Source: Nothophaeocryptopus gaeumannii
Lineage: Eukaryota > Ascomycota > Dothideomycetes > Mycosphaerellales > Mycosphaerellaceae
Assembly (NCBI GenBank): GCA_031771865.1
Contig: JASISA010000022.1
Coordinates: 1-64,000 of the forward strand
Direction: 5' to 3'
Length of the DNA: 64,000 nt
This document shows, piece by piece, positions 1 through 10,445 of this stretch. Position numbers and translations under genes: made by a program. The notes beneath the pieces are model-generated. The model did no database searches and was not told the DNA's origin. It was given only the letters and a program-made list of their open reading frames with translations. Each line of letters starts with the position of its first letter. Position 1 is the first letter of the stretch.

Positions 1-75
1 GCCGACGCATTCTCCAAAGAAGCCATTCCACGTGATTAAGCGAGTCACCTGACAAGCGAGATACCGTGCGTAACA
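1..75 (-). repeat. Truncated LTR, second retroelement family (inverted copy)
   Basis: Positions 1-75 are the exact reverse complement of 9235-9309, the start of a complete LTR. In its own orientation this copy begins with TGTTACG at position 75 and runs left off the window. It keeps normal CpA dinucleotides, while the DNA starting at 76 is heavily TpA-rich, so the LTR boundary is also a sharp RIP boundary. It could be a solo LTR or one end of an element lying to the left; the window does not show which. Confidence 0.7.
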
Positions 76-1156
76 CTTAGAGGAAGTTAATAACGTAATT
101 CTTGTAACGCTACTAGGCTCCTTTAATAAGCCGTATTTTAACGTAGATATGTACACGGGTAATAAGAATCTCTTCGATTATAGTAAGTAGGGGTAGGTTA
201 GGCATATCGCTAGGATCTATATAATTAGCTATAGATATAAGGTCCGGCGATCCAATAGCCTTACTACTATCGCGAGAGGTACGATAGCGCTTATATACCT
301 TAAAGGTTAGTAAATTCGAGTTATTATCTAACTATATATTAAACTAACGCTCCTTATAGCCCTTCTATATCTATTTATTCTAGTATATCTCTATCTTCTC
401 TTCCTCGAGCTACTAGTAAAAGTCCTATTCTAATTCCTAATCCTTATTATATAAGACCGTATTATCTTAAAGGGTATTGTATACAATAGTAGGATTAGGC
501 GAGTCTTTACTAAGGAAAAGCTCGTAGTATTTAGCTTAACGCTCGTCCTCTCGACGTCGAATAGATTCGCTAGCCTAGCGAGGTCTATCTATATCCGGAT
601 TTAGATCGATAATACGATACTCCCTATAGCTAAACTTATACTCTATATCTAGATCGTCTTTAGATAGGAAGTTAACACGGTCTATCTCGTAGCGCTATAA
701 GTAATACTACTTCTTCTACTACGTAGGGTCGATATTACCTTACTTATAGTAGATACAAGTAAACTCGTTTAGAGTAACGACTCTCGTAATAGCCTAAGGA
801 ATATCGTAATTCTTATATTAAAACTACTTACGTAGATCTTCGTTACTAGAATAAGGTAGATTTATACTAAACGTAAATATAGAGCTTAGAAGTAGCGGGT
901 TACTAGCTAATCCGCCTAGTTAAGACTCCTACTACTATATAGCTTCTCTAGAAAGTACCGAATTAATTAATAGGAAGTAGCCGCTAGGTAGCGTATTGTC
1001 GCTTAGTATCGGAGTTAGTAGAGTAATACCTTTATTAGTAGTTAGCGTTAGCGTAGATAAGAGTCTTCCTACTACTATACTAGTCTTTAAAGTATTAAGA
1101 GATAGCGTTAACGATATATCTTCCTTACTAGTACGTACTCTTATATAGTAGTCGCG
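76..1156. repeat. RIP-degraded AT-rich repeat block (left part)
   Basis: The block is full of TA, TAG and CTA steps with very few CA or TG dinucleotides, the pattern left by repeat-induced point mutation (C to T at CpA). No open frame of convincing composition survives on either strand. The chromovirus at 1157 inserted into this block, which resumes at 7303. The original element could not be identified by eye; reversal of CpA to TpA changes followed by a protein search would be needed. Confidence 0.75.
1152..1156. repeat. 5-bp target-site duplication, left copy
   Basis: TCGCG immediately precedes the left LTR and is repeated directly after the right LTR at 7303-7307. A 5-bp duplication is typical of Ty3/gypsy integrase and shows that the two LTRs entered as one element. 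Confidence 0.85.
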
Positions 1157-1462
1157 TGTCACGGGCGTGGCCCGGTGACACCTGAACACCTGGATGCACG
1201 TGGTTTGGATGCTTGAAGCATCCGGATGAACTTCGGCCGAGCCTCGGGGCTCGACTAGCATCATGTGACAGAGCCACGTGACTCTGCCAAGACCCGGAGA
1301 AGAGTTTCTTCTCGACGCGCAAAGATCCGGTCTTCGACTCTTTGCGCTACGTCCTGTCAATAGGATTGACCTATATGGTTAATACAGTGTCTATCCAACC
1401 TGTCCGTAGCTCCCTGTACCGTTTGTGATTAGCAACCTACTTCCCGACTCCGGCCCGTGACA
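1157..1462 (+). repeat. 5' LTR of the chromovirus
   Basis: This 306-bp LTR starts TGTCACGGG and ends CCCGTGACA, and equals 6997-7302. A GCGCTACGT stretch at 1344-1352 is complementary to the sequence just inside the element at 1465-1473, which suggests that the transcript start (R) lies near 1340. CACGTG occurs within the LTR. Confidence 0.95.
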
Positions 1463-1464
1463 CT

Positions 1465-1473
1465 ACGTAGCGC
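1465..1473 (+). promoter_or_regulatory. Candidate self-priming primer-binding site
   Basis: No TGG tRNA-complementary motif follows the 5' LTR. Instead ACGTAGCGC at 1465-1473 is the exact reverse complement of 1344-1352 within the LTR. Tf1/sushi-type chromoviruses prime reverse transcription with the 5' end of their own mRNA folded onto such a site. The nine-base match is seen in the sequence; its use as a primer is inference. Confidence 0.5.
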
Positions 1474-1483
1474 CTACCCTTAG

Positions 1484-2863
1484 GTGCTATTCACGATGTC
1501 CCACCCAACTCCCCCTATCCTTACGGATAGTAGGGAGGAGTTCCTGCAGAGCGTAACTGCCCACCCTGAAGCCTGGGCTCTCTTCGCTCAATCTGCCGTT
1601 ACCTGGATGTCTTCGGTCGCTGAGAAGCTAAGCGACCAAGAGGCTGAGAATGCTTCCTCCCAGACCCAGATTACCCGTCTTACTGCCGTTATCGATTTCC
1701 AACGCGAAGAAGCCGACCGTATTCGCGAGGCCGAGAGACGCTACCCGATTGCCTCGACCGAGAAGACTCCTTCGTCCGAACCCTCCGAACCTATCGTCGA
1801 ACCTTCTACGCTTACCCTACGGTCACTGTTCCGACTACGAGATCCGAGAGACTACCTGATCCTGACAAGTTCTCCGGAGAAAGAGATGATCTTCAGCGCT
1901 TCGATACTCAGATCCGCCAGAAGATGGAAGTAAACCGCGACCGATACCCTACTGCTGTCTCTCGTCTTGCCTACGTCCAGAACCGCCTCGCCGGCCTTGC
2001 TTATAAACAAGTCGACCCGTACATGCGCTCCGATACCTCTCGACCTACCGACTTTGAAGGAATCCTACGAATATTAGACGAAGCCTTTGGCGACCCGAAC
2101 CGCGCGCTTAATGCTCGAAATAAGCTCTTCGCTTACCGTCAAACTAACAAGGATTTCGGAACCTTTATCGCTGAATTCAACGCCTGGCTCTTGAGGAGAG
2201 ACTCCCAAGGACAACCTCGCAACGCTACTCGAGCTATCTGTTAATAAGGAGCTCCACGATATGCTCAAATACCGCCCGCCGCCGGACCGTACCGACTTCA
2301 ACTCTCTTCGAGCTCACCTACAGATACTCGAGAACGACTCGAAGTTTTACTCGAAAGCTACTGGCCCTACCCCCCCGAAACCTGCTACTTACCCAACGAC
2401 TCCGAAGAAGGATACCTACGCTGCAGTTACTAAAGAAAAATCCGGAGGAGATCCTATGGAACTTGACTATACCCGTCGTACTCAGAAAACGGATAAGGAA
2501 ACGGGCGCTTGCTTTCGCTGTCATAAACCCGGCCATCTTGTCCGCGACTGCCCGCTCCCAGATACCCGTCCAGCCGATATTCAGCAGCGCGATCAAGAGC
2601 GTCGGAAACACGTAACGACGACCGGAAGTAACTCCGTCCGCCGTCCCCCTCAACAGGGAGCCCCGTCGAGGCCGCCGTTCGCCGTCACCGCCTACTCCTA
2701 CGGCTTCTGTCTACTCTCCGCCCCGTTCTATCTCTCCCCGCCCCTCGGAAAAAGGTACACGTCTAGTAACAGTCGCTACCAGACGTTAAGTACGCGCTTA
2801 GCCCGCCTACCGCTTACTACGACTCCCCGTCCCGTGATTCCTGGCTCCCGGATCAAGCGTTAA
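1484..2863 (+). pseudogene. gag region of the chromovirus (frameshifted)
   Basis: The gag region starts at an ATG near 1484-1496 and is read in three segments. 1484 to about 1815 is the N-terminal segment, with a coiled-coil-like stretch. About 1818-2190 is the capsid-like region, with the RLPDPDKFSG motif typical of fungal gypsy gag. About 2193-2863 ends with a CCHC zinc knuckle of the form CFRCHKPGHLVRDC near 2508. A one-base loss in a CCC run (1815-1817) and a one-base gain near 2190 account for the first two frame changes. A further frame change between 2700 and 2990 leads into the protease. Confidence 0.85.
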
Positions 2864-2989
2864 CGTCCCGTATTCTACCTACCCGCCCGTTAAAGGCTCC
2901 TGTTCGCCCGATTCCTACACTCCCACCCCGGCAAATACAGATCTCTGAAACTAATATCCGCCTGCCCGACCGATTCGACCGTACCCGAT

Positions 2990-3155
2990 CTCCGAAGGTT
3001 AGGTTCGAAATACCGCAGAAAGGAAATAACCGCCGACATGTCCAAGGTTACCTCCTTATCGACACTGGATGTGAGAGTTACGGTGTAGCCGACATCCGTT
3101 GGGTTAAAGAACAAGGACTTCCGATATTCCGACTCCGAGACCCGATTTCTTTAGT
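2990..3155 (+). pseudogene. Aspartic protease region of the chromovirus
   Basis: A short open stretch in another frame contains a retropepsin-like active site, LLIDTGC, with the aspartate codon at 3061-3063. It joins the upstream gag frame and the downstream reverse-transcriptase frame only across single-base shifts (one between 2700 and 2990, one near 3155). The protease is normally released from the same polyprotein. Confidence 0.7.
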
Positions 3156-4977
3156 CCTTCGACGACTACGAAGGAGAGCGCTCGCAGACAATCCGCTACG
3201 CTACGCGGGTAAACCTACGGATAGGCGACCATGTCGAGGAAAACGTTGTCTTACCTATCGGAGAAGTAGGGGCCTACCCTATCCTTCTAGGGATGCCGTG
3301 GCTAGAACGCCATAATCCCTCTTGGAATTTCGAAAGAGGACTACTATCCTTTACAAGCCAGTTCTGCCATTCTACGTGTAATATCCCGCAAGCCCCATGC
3401 CAAGTCCGCCTCTTTATGGAAAAAGGTCCCCGAGACTACCCAAAGGTCGATATTTCAACTATCTCTTTTAATGCTCTCCGAGAATACGCCGCCCCGCGAT
3501 ACCGAGATAAGGGATACAAGATTCATGTTACTACTATCGAGGACCTCCAGACAATCCTCGACGCTGAAGAGGTCGCCGAAATCGACTCTCAATTACCCTC
3601 CTGTTTCTCAAAGTACCGAGAAGTGTTCTCGCCGAAGCTAGCTAATCAGTTACCGCCGCACCGTCCGTACGATCATAACATTAAGCTCTTACCGGGGAAA
3701 GAGCTACCATTTGGCCCGTTATATGCTATGTCCCGGGACGAACTCCAGGCTCTCCGCGAGTGGCTTCACGAGAACCTACGGAAGGGGTTCATCCGGCCTA
3801 GCTCCTCGCCAGTCGCCTCCCCTGTCTTATTTGTAAAGAAACCGGGAGGAGGCCTTCGACTTTGTATAGATTTCCGGAAGATAAATGAGATAACTGTTAG
3901 GACAGGTACCCGCTACCCTTAGTTACCGAGACCTTGAACAATCTTAACGGAATGAAGTATTTTCGAAGATCGACATTATCTCTGCATTCAATAACGTCCG
4001 GATGAAGCCTGGACAGGAGTTCCTTACTGCCTTCCGTACCCGTTTTGGCCTTTTCGAATCCCTTGTTATGCCGTTTGGACTTACTGGCGCTCCGGCTACC
4101 TTTCAGAGGTTTATTAATGACACGCTACGCGAGTTTCTCGATCAGTTCTGTACCGCCTACCTGGACGATATCCTGATTTATAGCAAGACCCGTGAAGAAC
4201 ACGAAGAACATGTAGCGAAGGTCCTCGAACGCCTTCAGAAGGCCGGACTCTACGCTAAAATGTCTAAGTGCGAGTTCTTTAAGTCTGAGACTAAATTCCT
4301 TGGCCTACTCGTAGGCGAGTCCGGTATACGAATGGATCCCGAAAAGATAGCTACGATCGAGAAGTGGCCTACACCGCAGAACGTTACAGACGTCCAGGCC
4401 TTCCTAGGTTCGCAAACTTTTACCGTCGATTTATCCGAAGATTCTCGATCGTCGCCTTACCGCTTACGGCTCTAACGAAGAAAGATATTGAGTTTAACTG
4501 GACACGAGCTTGTCAAGACGCCTTTGATCAGTTAAAGGCAGCCTTCAGGGAGGGCCCTATCCTAAGGCCCTTCGACTGGACTAAAGAAGTGATAGTTGAA
4601 ACCGATGCTTCCGACTATGTCTCCGCTGGTGTATTATCCCAATACGACGACGCTGGTATCCTCCGACCTGTAGCCTTCTATTCAGCAAAGCATTCGCCAG
4701 CAGAGTGTAACTACGAGATTTACGACAAGGAATTGTTAGCGATTATCCGCGCGTTCGAAGAGTGGCGTCCCGAATTAGAGGGTTGTGAACACCCAATTCG
4801 AGTACTGTCTGATCACCGTAACCTGGAATATTTTACGACGACGAAGCAGCTAAATCGCCGCCAGGCCCGATGGGCTGAGTTCCTTTCCCGCTTCCGCTTT
4901 ACGATCGTTTACCGTCCGGGAAAACTAGGCCGAAAGCCGGACTCTCTGACCAGGAGGTCAGCTGACCTGCCTAAGGA
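3156..4977 (+). pseudogene. Reverse transcriptase and RNase H region (frameshifted)
   Basis: Segments read FVKKPGGGLRLCIDFRKIN (near 3827), MPFGLTGAPATFQRF (near 4068) and the YLDD catalytic box at 4158-4169, then the RNase H motifs VETDASDY (near 4590) and LSDHRNLEYF (near 4807). These are hallmark Ty3/gypsy Pol motifs. Frame changes fall at a CCC run (3916-3918), a TTTT run (3960-3963) and a GG pair (4407-4408), each explained by loss of one base; the segment ends at a G6 run (4978-4983) that holds one base too many. Confidence 0.9.
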
Positions 4978-5052
4978 GGGGGGATGAACGCTCACAGCAT
5001 CAGAGTCAGATAGTATTAAAGCGTACGAACTTCGAAGAACCTGAAAGGTACA

Positions 5053-6157
5053 TTGCTAGGGCCCCCCCCTGGAAGAGATATAGGAGTCCAAACCGGCGAG
5101 GAAATAGCGAAACCACGGAAGAAGGTCTCGTTCTCAGAGATTGTCCAAGTCTGCCTACTTCCTCTTGAAGAGCCTCGCCTATACGCCTTACCAGTACGAA
5201 CAAGGAGTCAGAGACAAGGAAGCGAGAGAATTGAGTCCGAAGAAGTATCCCCGACGATTACGATGCCTACAGAGATTAGAGACTTAGTCGACCGAGGCTA
5301 CCAAAGGGACGAAACGTTACTTCGGATTATCGAAGCTAAACGACAGCAGAAGCCGAGATACCCTGGGATTCAGTTAGCCCAATGTGAACTACGGGGTGAA
5401 CCGAACCAGTACCTATTCTACCGCAACCGATTATATATTCCTGAGGACGAAGAGTTATACGACGCGATCGTACGCCTTTGTCACGATACTCCCGCTGCGG
5501 GCCACCCGGGTAGAGCCCGTACCTTCCAGTTAGTATCTCAGGACTATTACTGGCCTGGAATGAGTTCCTATGTCCGACGCTGGGTACGTAATTGCCATAC
5601 CTGCCTGAGGACGAAACCGAGTAATCAGAGGAAGAGTGGTCTCCTCCAGCCGCTTCCTCAGCCAGAACGGGCGTGGTCCGATATCTCGATGGACTTTATA
5701 ACGTTCTTACCGCTTTCAGAAGGGTTCGACGCTATCTTAGTTGTCGCTGATCGTCTTACCAAGCTGAGACACTACGTTCCCTGTAACTCAACCGACGGTG
5801 CGGAAGATATAGCCCGACTTTATGTCCGAAACATTATCCGACTTCACGGCAATCCCCGGACTATTGTCTCTGATCGAGATGCTAAGTTCCAGTCCGACTT
5901 CTGGCAGTCGCTAAGCCAGCAGCTTCAGGTTAAACTCCATCCGTCCACTGCCTACCATCCTCAGACGGACGGCCAAACGGAAAGACTCAACGCCGTACTA
6001 GAACAACACCTCCGTGCTTATGTCTCGTACCTTCAGGATGATTGGGTAGAATGGCTACCGCTAGCCGAATTCTCCGCTAACTCTGTCTTTTCAGAAACTA
6101 CTGGACTATCCCCGTTCTACGCTACCTACGGGTTCCAGCCGTTATTAGGAGTCGAGG
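5053..6157 (+). pseudogene. Integrase region of the chromovirus
   Basis: An open segment of about 369 codons carries the H-H-C-C zinc domain (GHPGRARTF ... CHTCLRTK, about 5470-5620) and the catalytic core: SMDF with the first Asp near 5690, SDRDAKFQ with the second near 5868, and the YHPQTDGQTERLN block with the Glu near 5980. It is out of frame with RNase H upstream across a C8 run (5062-5069) and with the C-terminal part downstream at a GG pair (6156-6157). Confidence 0.9.
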
Positions 6158-6827
6158 TCTAGACAATACCGTCCAGCCTACTAGCCGCGACGCCGAATGC
6201 TTTGCTAGCGATATGAAGCAGATTATCGATTACCTAAAAGCCGAGACTAGCCTCGCGCAGGCTAGGTATGAGGATACTGCGAACCGCACCCGTCAATCAT
6301 CGTTTCAGTTCCGCGTAGGGCAGAAAGTCTGGCTAGACGCCCGGAATATAAAGACCCTTCGACCTAAGAAGAAGCTAGACTGGAAGAACCTCGGCCCTTT
6401 CACGATCCTCGAGGCCAACCCGTATACCTGCCGCCTTGAACTACCAGACTCGATGCGAATCCACCCTGTTTTCAATAACGACCTCCTACTACCGGCCGCA
6501 GATGACCCTTACCCCTTCCAACATGTTGAGCCTCCGCCGCCAGTCGAAGTAGACGGCCTCGACGAGTGGGAAGTCGAAGAGATTCTAGACTCGAAGGTCG
6601 ACCGCCGAGGGAGAGGCGGTAAGCCTCGACTCCGCTACGTTGTTAAGTGGAAAGGATATGACGTACCGACGACCGAACCGGCCTACACGATTACTGAAGA
6701 TGTCCCGCATATGGTTCGTACGTTCCATCGTCGCTACCCGACCAAACCGGCTCCCCGCCAGCTGCCTAGTCACGTGACTAGCCTTGACTACCTACCCGAC
6801 CTATATGAACACCTGTTACCTGCCTAA
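6158..6827 (+). pseudogene. Integrase C-terminus and chromodomain
   Basis: Reading in the next frame gives the GPY/F-like module (GQKVWLDARNI ... LGPFTIL ... HPVFNNDLL) and then a chromodomain, W-x-V-E-E-I-L followed by LRYVVKWKGY, between about 6558 and 6740. In chromoviruses this domain guides integration to modified chromatin. The usual TWEP turn reads TTEP here. The frame is open to a stop at 6825-6827. Confidence 0.85.
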
Positions 6828-6983
6828 AGGCCAAATGAATTCCGAAGAACCATGGAGACCCACTGCTTCGGTAGTGGGGAAACTGTTGCATTTTTTTATA
6901 CTACACGGTAGTATCTGATGCCCAAGGAGGATGCGCGCTGCGCAGTCCTACTGCTTTTAAGCGTAGCCAGGAGGCTGACGCAT

Positions 6984-6991
6984 AGGAGGGG
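6984..6991 (+). promoter_or_regulatory. Polypurine tract candidate
   Basis: AGGAGGGG lies five bases upstream of the 3' LTR, where plus-strand DNA synthesis would be primed. Position and purine content are seen; function is inferred from element architecture. Confidence 0.55.
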
Positions 6992-6996
6992 CGTAC

Positions 6997-7302
6997 TGTC
7001 ACGGGCGTGGCCCGGTGACACCTGAACACCTGGATGCACGTGGTTTGGATGCTTGAAGCATCCGGATGAACTTCGGCCGAGCCTCGGGGCTCGACTAGCA
7101 TCATGTGACAGAGCCACGTGACTCTGCCAAGACCCGGAGAAGAGTTTCTTCTCGACGCGCAAAGATCCGGTCTTCGACTCTTTGCGCTACGTCCTGTCAA
7201 TAGGATTGACCTATATGGTTAATACAGTGTCTATCCAACCTGTCCGTAGCTCCCTGTACCGTTTGTGATTAGCAACCTACTTCCCGACTCCGGCCCGTGA
7301 CA
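6997..7302 (+). repeat. 3' LTR of the chromovirus
   Basis: This LTR is identical by eye to 1157-1462 over all 306 bases, so very little time has passed since integration. It is followed at once by the second TCGCG copy. Confidence 0.95.
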
Positions 7303-7307
7303 TCGCG
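7303..7307. repeat. 5-bp target-site duplication, right copy
   Basis: TCGCG, matching 1152-1156. Confidence 0.85.
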
Positions 7308-9234
7308 ATAGATATTTCCTTATAGTATTCGTACCTACGTAGTCGAGGGATCGTTACTACTATACGTACTATAGTAGCGAATATTAGGGCTAGTAGACTT
7401 AGACTCGTTTATAGTATACTATTACTCCTCCTACTAGGGTACTAGTAGCGGGTCTATATTTATATAGGTAGGCGCTACGTTAATATTACTAAGTATAGAG
7501 CTAGTGGACTAGCTACCTATAGCGCCTAGTACTATAGGTTAAAAAGAAGGTAGAGGTATTAGCGATAGGGTAATTAACTAATACTAAGAAGAAGGAGCCT
7601 ACTACTACGAAGAAGAAGAAGGCTAGCTCTAACTCGATTACTATATTACTAAACGACCTCTCTTTACTAATATTATAGGCTTAGAGTTCTCAATAATTAG
7701 GCTAGTAGTAATACACGGGAGCGAGGTATAGATAGTAGGAAAGGAGACTAGAATCTTAAAAATGCTCTAATAAAAGCTATAGGTAATATAGAATAGATTT
7801 CTACGGATAATCCTTAGGGCCTACTAAGCTATACTAACGCGACTATTATATAAAGAACTCTAGATCGAAGATATTACCGAGTATAGGAAGAGAACTACTA
7901 TAGCTGTAATAGCTACGTAGAGGTAGAGGCCGGATATATACTAGGCTATACAAGAGCTAAAGGGGCGGATCCTACTAAAGTGCGGATAACTTAGGGTATA
8001 TAGTAGACGCCTAAGAAAACTATATAGCTCGCTACTAGAGTAGATAGACGAGCAGGCTACTATCCTACGGTCCTAGCTCTCTTATATAGATAGAGTAGAT
8101 CCAAAGAAGACTCGGAAAGCAATATAGACTATCCTCTAGGGCTAGTATAAGCGGGACGAGTTATAGAAGTAGGATAATACTAGGCGCGAAGGAATCCTCC
8201 TACTCGCGTTTAGGACTCTATAGAATACTAATACCTAGGAGCTTTATCGAGGGCTTAGTAAAGCCTAGGCCGCGATAGTGTTCTAGATACGGTTAGAGAT
8301 AATTAGCCTTCCTTACTTCCTCTACAAGGTTAGGGTACCCGATACTAGCCCCTACTACGAATATAGAGATAGAGGGATAGCTCGATACTACCTTGCCTAC
8401 TATACAAATATGCGAGAGAGTAGAAGGGAACTTATCTTAGCTACTAGATACTAGGACGCGAGAAGATGGCTTACTAAGTTTCCTAGACAAACCGTAGCGT
8501 AGGCAATAAGGTATCTCTCTATAGGACAATTCGAGTAGACCCTTAAATATCTCCTAGAGTAGGCCGGAGATCTCGAACCTAAGTAAGGAGGATAATGTTA
8601 ACTCTAGCGTATTAGCTAGCTACCTACGGGCAAACATATTAGTTCTATAGTACCTAAGATATAGTAGGGTATAAGGCATAATAGAGAAGGGAGGAAGTTT
8701 TACGCTATAGGTACTTTCTATAGGGTTTTCTTTTACAATATATAGATATACTAGAAGGGGCACGGCCTATAGCTAGCTCGAATACATTTATTATTATTTA
8801 TTATTATTAGGCTTAGAGTTATCCTCTACCTTACGCTTCTTAGTAGCCTTTACGTTAGCTAAGCGTTAACGATCCTTTACGTAGGTTTTTAATTCCTTTA
8901 CTCCCTTTATAAAGTATTAGCGCTTCTTATTCTTACTATAATTAGAATATACCTTACTTCCTTCTATAGTCGAGTCGTACTTACTCCTACTATTATTACC
9001 TTCCTCTTCTTTAGTAACTATCGGCTTGTCTATAGGAGGCTTACGACTACTACTATCGCTAGTAGGAGGAGGAGGTAGTAGTAGTAGGGGTATCGAGGCG
9101 CCGCTAATAGTAGCTATATAGGTAGTAACTATACTATAAAGGAGGGCATTGCATTCTACAAGTAGGTTAATATATCGTTTTCGCTCTAATTTATCGAGCT
9201 TAAGCTTAGTACGAGAGAGGGACTAGCGGCTACG
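7303..9234. repeat. RIP-degraded AT-rich repeat block (right part)
   Basis: This continues the block interrupted by the chromovirus, with the same TpA-rich, CpA-poor composition and stops in all frames. Short Lys/Arg-codon-rich stretches (for example around 7590-7630) hint at an old coding element, but no family motif is readable. It ends sharply at the LTR starting at 9235. Confidence 0.75.
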
Positions 9235-9591
9235 TGTTACGCACGGTATCTCGCTTGTCAGGTGACTCGCTTAATCACGTGGAATGGCTTCTTTGGAGAA
9301 TGCGTCGGCAAGTGGAACGAAGTGAAGGAAGTCTTGGCTTATTCCAATCAGTGAGATTGTAACATGAGTTGAACACGATGATTGCTAGTCAATCATCGAG
9401 ACTATATACCTAGAGGTTCCTCAGAGAGAGCGTGTGGCTCTCATGCTCTCATGAATCCTCCTGCTCTCATCTGAGAGCGTGAGAGCACTCGGCAGCATGA
9501 GAGCACCTTGCAGCGGGTATTGCCGCCCTTGGCGCGCACCCGCGCCGCATGGATTGGTTGGTTGTGGCTTCTCTCGGTTCGATCCGTAACA
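9235..9591 (+). repeat. Solo LTR, second retroelement family
   Basis: This 357-bp unit has TGTTACG ... CGTAACA inverted termini. Its first 75 bases recur inverted at 1-75. Flanking pentamers are CTACG (9230-9234) and CCACG (9592-9596), a 4/5 match differing by a CpA to TpA change. The LTR is not RIP-mutated although both flanks are. No internal retroelement sequence adjoins it, so it is best read as a solo LTR. Confidence 0.7.
9437..9504 (+). repeat. GCTCTCAT array with inverted partners (hairpin potential)
   Basis: Three direct GCTCTCAT copies (9437, 9445, 9463) are followed by GAGAGC at 9473 and 9481 and ATGAGAGC at 9497-9504. The two halves can pair into one or more stems in RNA or DNA. 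It lies inside the solo LTR, where an R/U5 structure or packaging element would be plausible, but function is unknown. Confidence 0.55.
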
Positions 9592-9795
9592 CCACGCTAG
9601 CGTCGATCTTATAGCTTTATCTCGAGTTAGAGGAGCTAAAGGCGCGTATCTATCCTATATATTACTACTTAGAGGCTTACCGCTCCTACTCCTTTTATCT
9701 ATACGGACTCTTGTAATAATATCGGATTGTCGATAGTAGTAGGATCGGGCGTATACTATAATAGTTAAGGTTATTAGGCATATTACTAGCTAGGA
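9592..9795. repeat. RIP-degraded tail of the repeat island
   Basis: About 200 bp of TpA-rich, CpA-poor sequence follow the solo LTR and end near 9795, where composition returns to that of ordinary genic DNA. Confidence 0.6.
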
Positions 9796-10445
9796 AGGTG
9801 TCGTCTAAAGTCGGCTGGAGGTGCCTTAGGCAAGACTTACACGTGACTGTGTTTTCTTTTAGACCAATAACAGGCCGGACTCAATTCTACACCCATTCTG
9901 AAGTTTGTTCGGCGCATTTTGAAATCGAACCCCCATACTACACTAAGAGTCTGATTGTTATTCGCGCGCACTCCGGGGCTGTTTCTAGGCCCTTCGTTTC
10001 GCACGAACAAAAGCCAACGCGCTGTTCAAACGACTCTCCACCCCCTCCTTATGCTGTCGCACCAAGGAAGCTGTCAGCGCAAACACCATCGAAATCACAT
10101 CACGAGCAGCAGCCGAGCGCGAAGAGACGGAGAGCGACCTCCCCCAGCCATCCTCCCGACTTCTGGGACGCGCTATCGAGCATTACCCCCATTCGCAAGG
10201 CACTGGGAGAATTTGATCGTCGAACTACCCACGAGAAGACTGCGCGGCTCGTGGGCTCAGCGAGGCAGGCAACACGGCTCCATGCACAGGTCGGATACGA
10301 ACAGGCTGCGCGACCATAGGACCAACGGAGGTCCGAAATTGAGCCACATATGAGGGGTAATTGTACCTATGCGCTGAACATTGCGCCGAGTATATTCTTG
10401 CGTGCGACTGAGCAGTGCGCTGACCTGCCGCAGAAAGGCGCAATC
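9796..10445. other. No convincing gene; upstream region of the kinase-like gene
   Basis: Overlapping open frames of 130-170 codons exist here, but they read as Ser/Pro/Arg-rich low-complexity sequence in several frames at once and show no family motif. I treat the stretch as promoter and leader of the gene beginning at 10446. Confidence 0.4.

Larger units (their letters stand above)
1157..7302 (+). mobile_element. Ty3/gypsy chromovirus LTR retrotransposon, structurally complete but frameshifted
   Basis: The 6146-bp element has two 306-bp LTRs that match at every base by eye, TGTCACG...CGTGACA termini, a 5-bp TCGCG target duplication, and an internal order of gag (CCHC knuckle), protease, reverse transcriptase, RNase H, integrase and chromodomain. 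That order with a terminal chromodomain defines a chromovirus. Unlike its host DNA it shows no RIP bias, so it arrived after the surrounding block was mutated. The coding part is broken by about ten single-base shifts, many at short homopolymers, so this copy as sequenced cannot encode a polyprotein. Either the source copy was already defective and was moved in trans, or some shifts are consensus errors. Confidence 0.95.

Noticed and set aside
1..9309. 76-bp perfect inverted repeats as terminal inverted repeats of a DNA transposon.
   Set aside because: The right copy continues to a CGTAACA end with LTR-like length and near-duplicate pentamers, so opposite LTR copies explain it better; the 76th matching base is outside the LTR and chance.
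9571..9592. GGTTCGATCC resembles a tRNA T-arm / B box.
   Set aside because: It sits at the very end of the solo LTR, no acceptor stem, D arm or A box is placed correctly, so it is a chance match.
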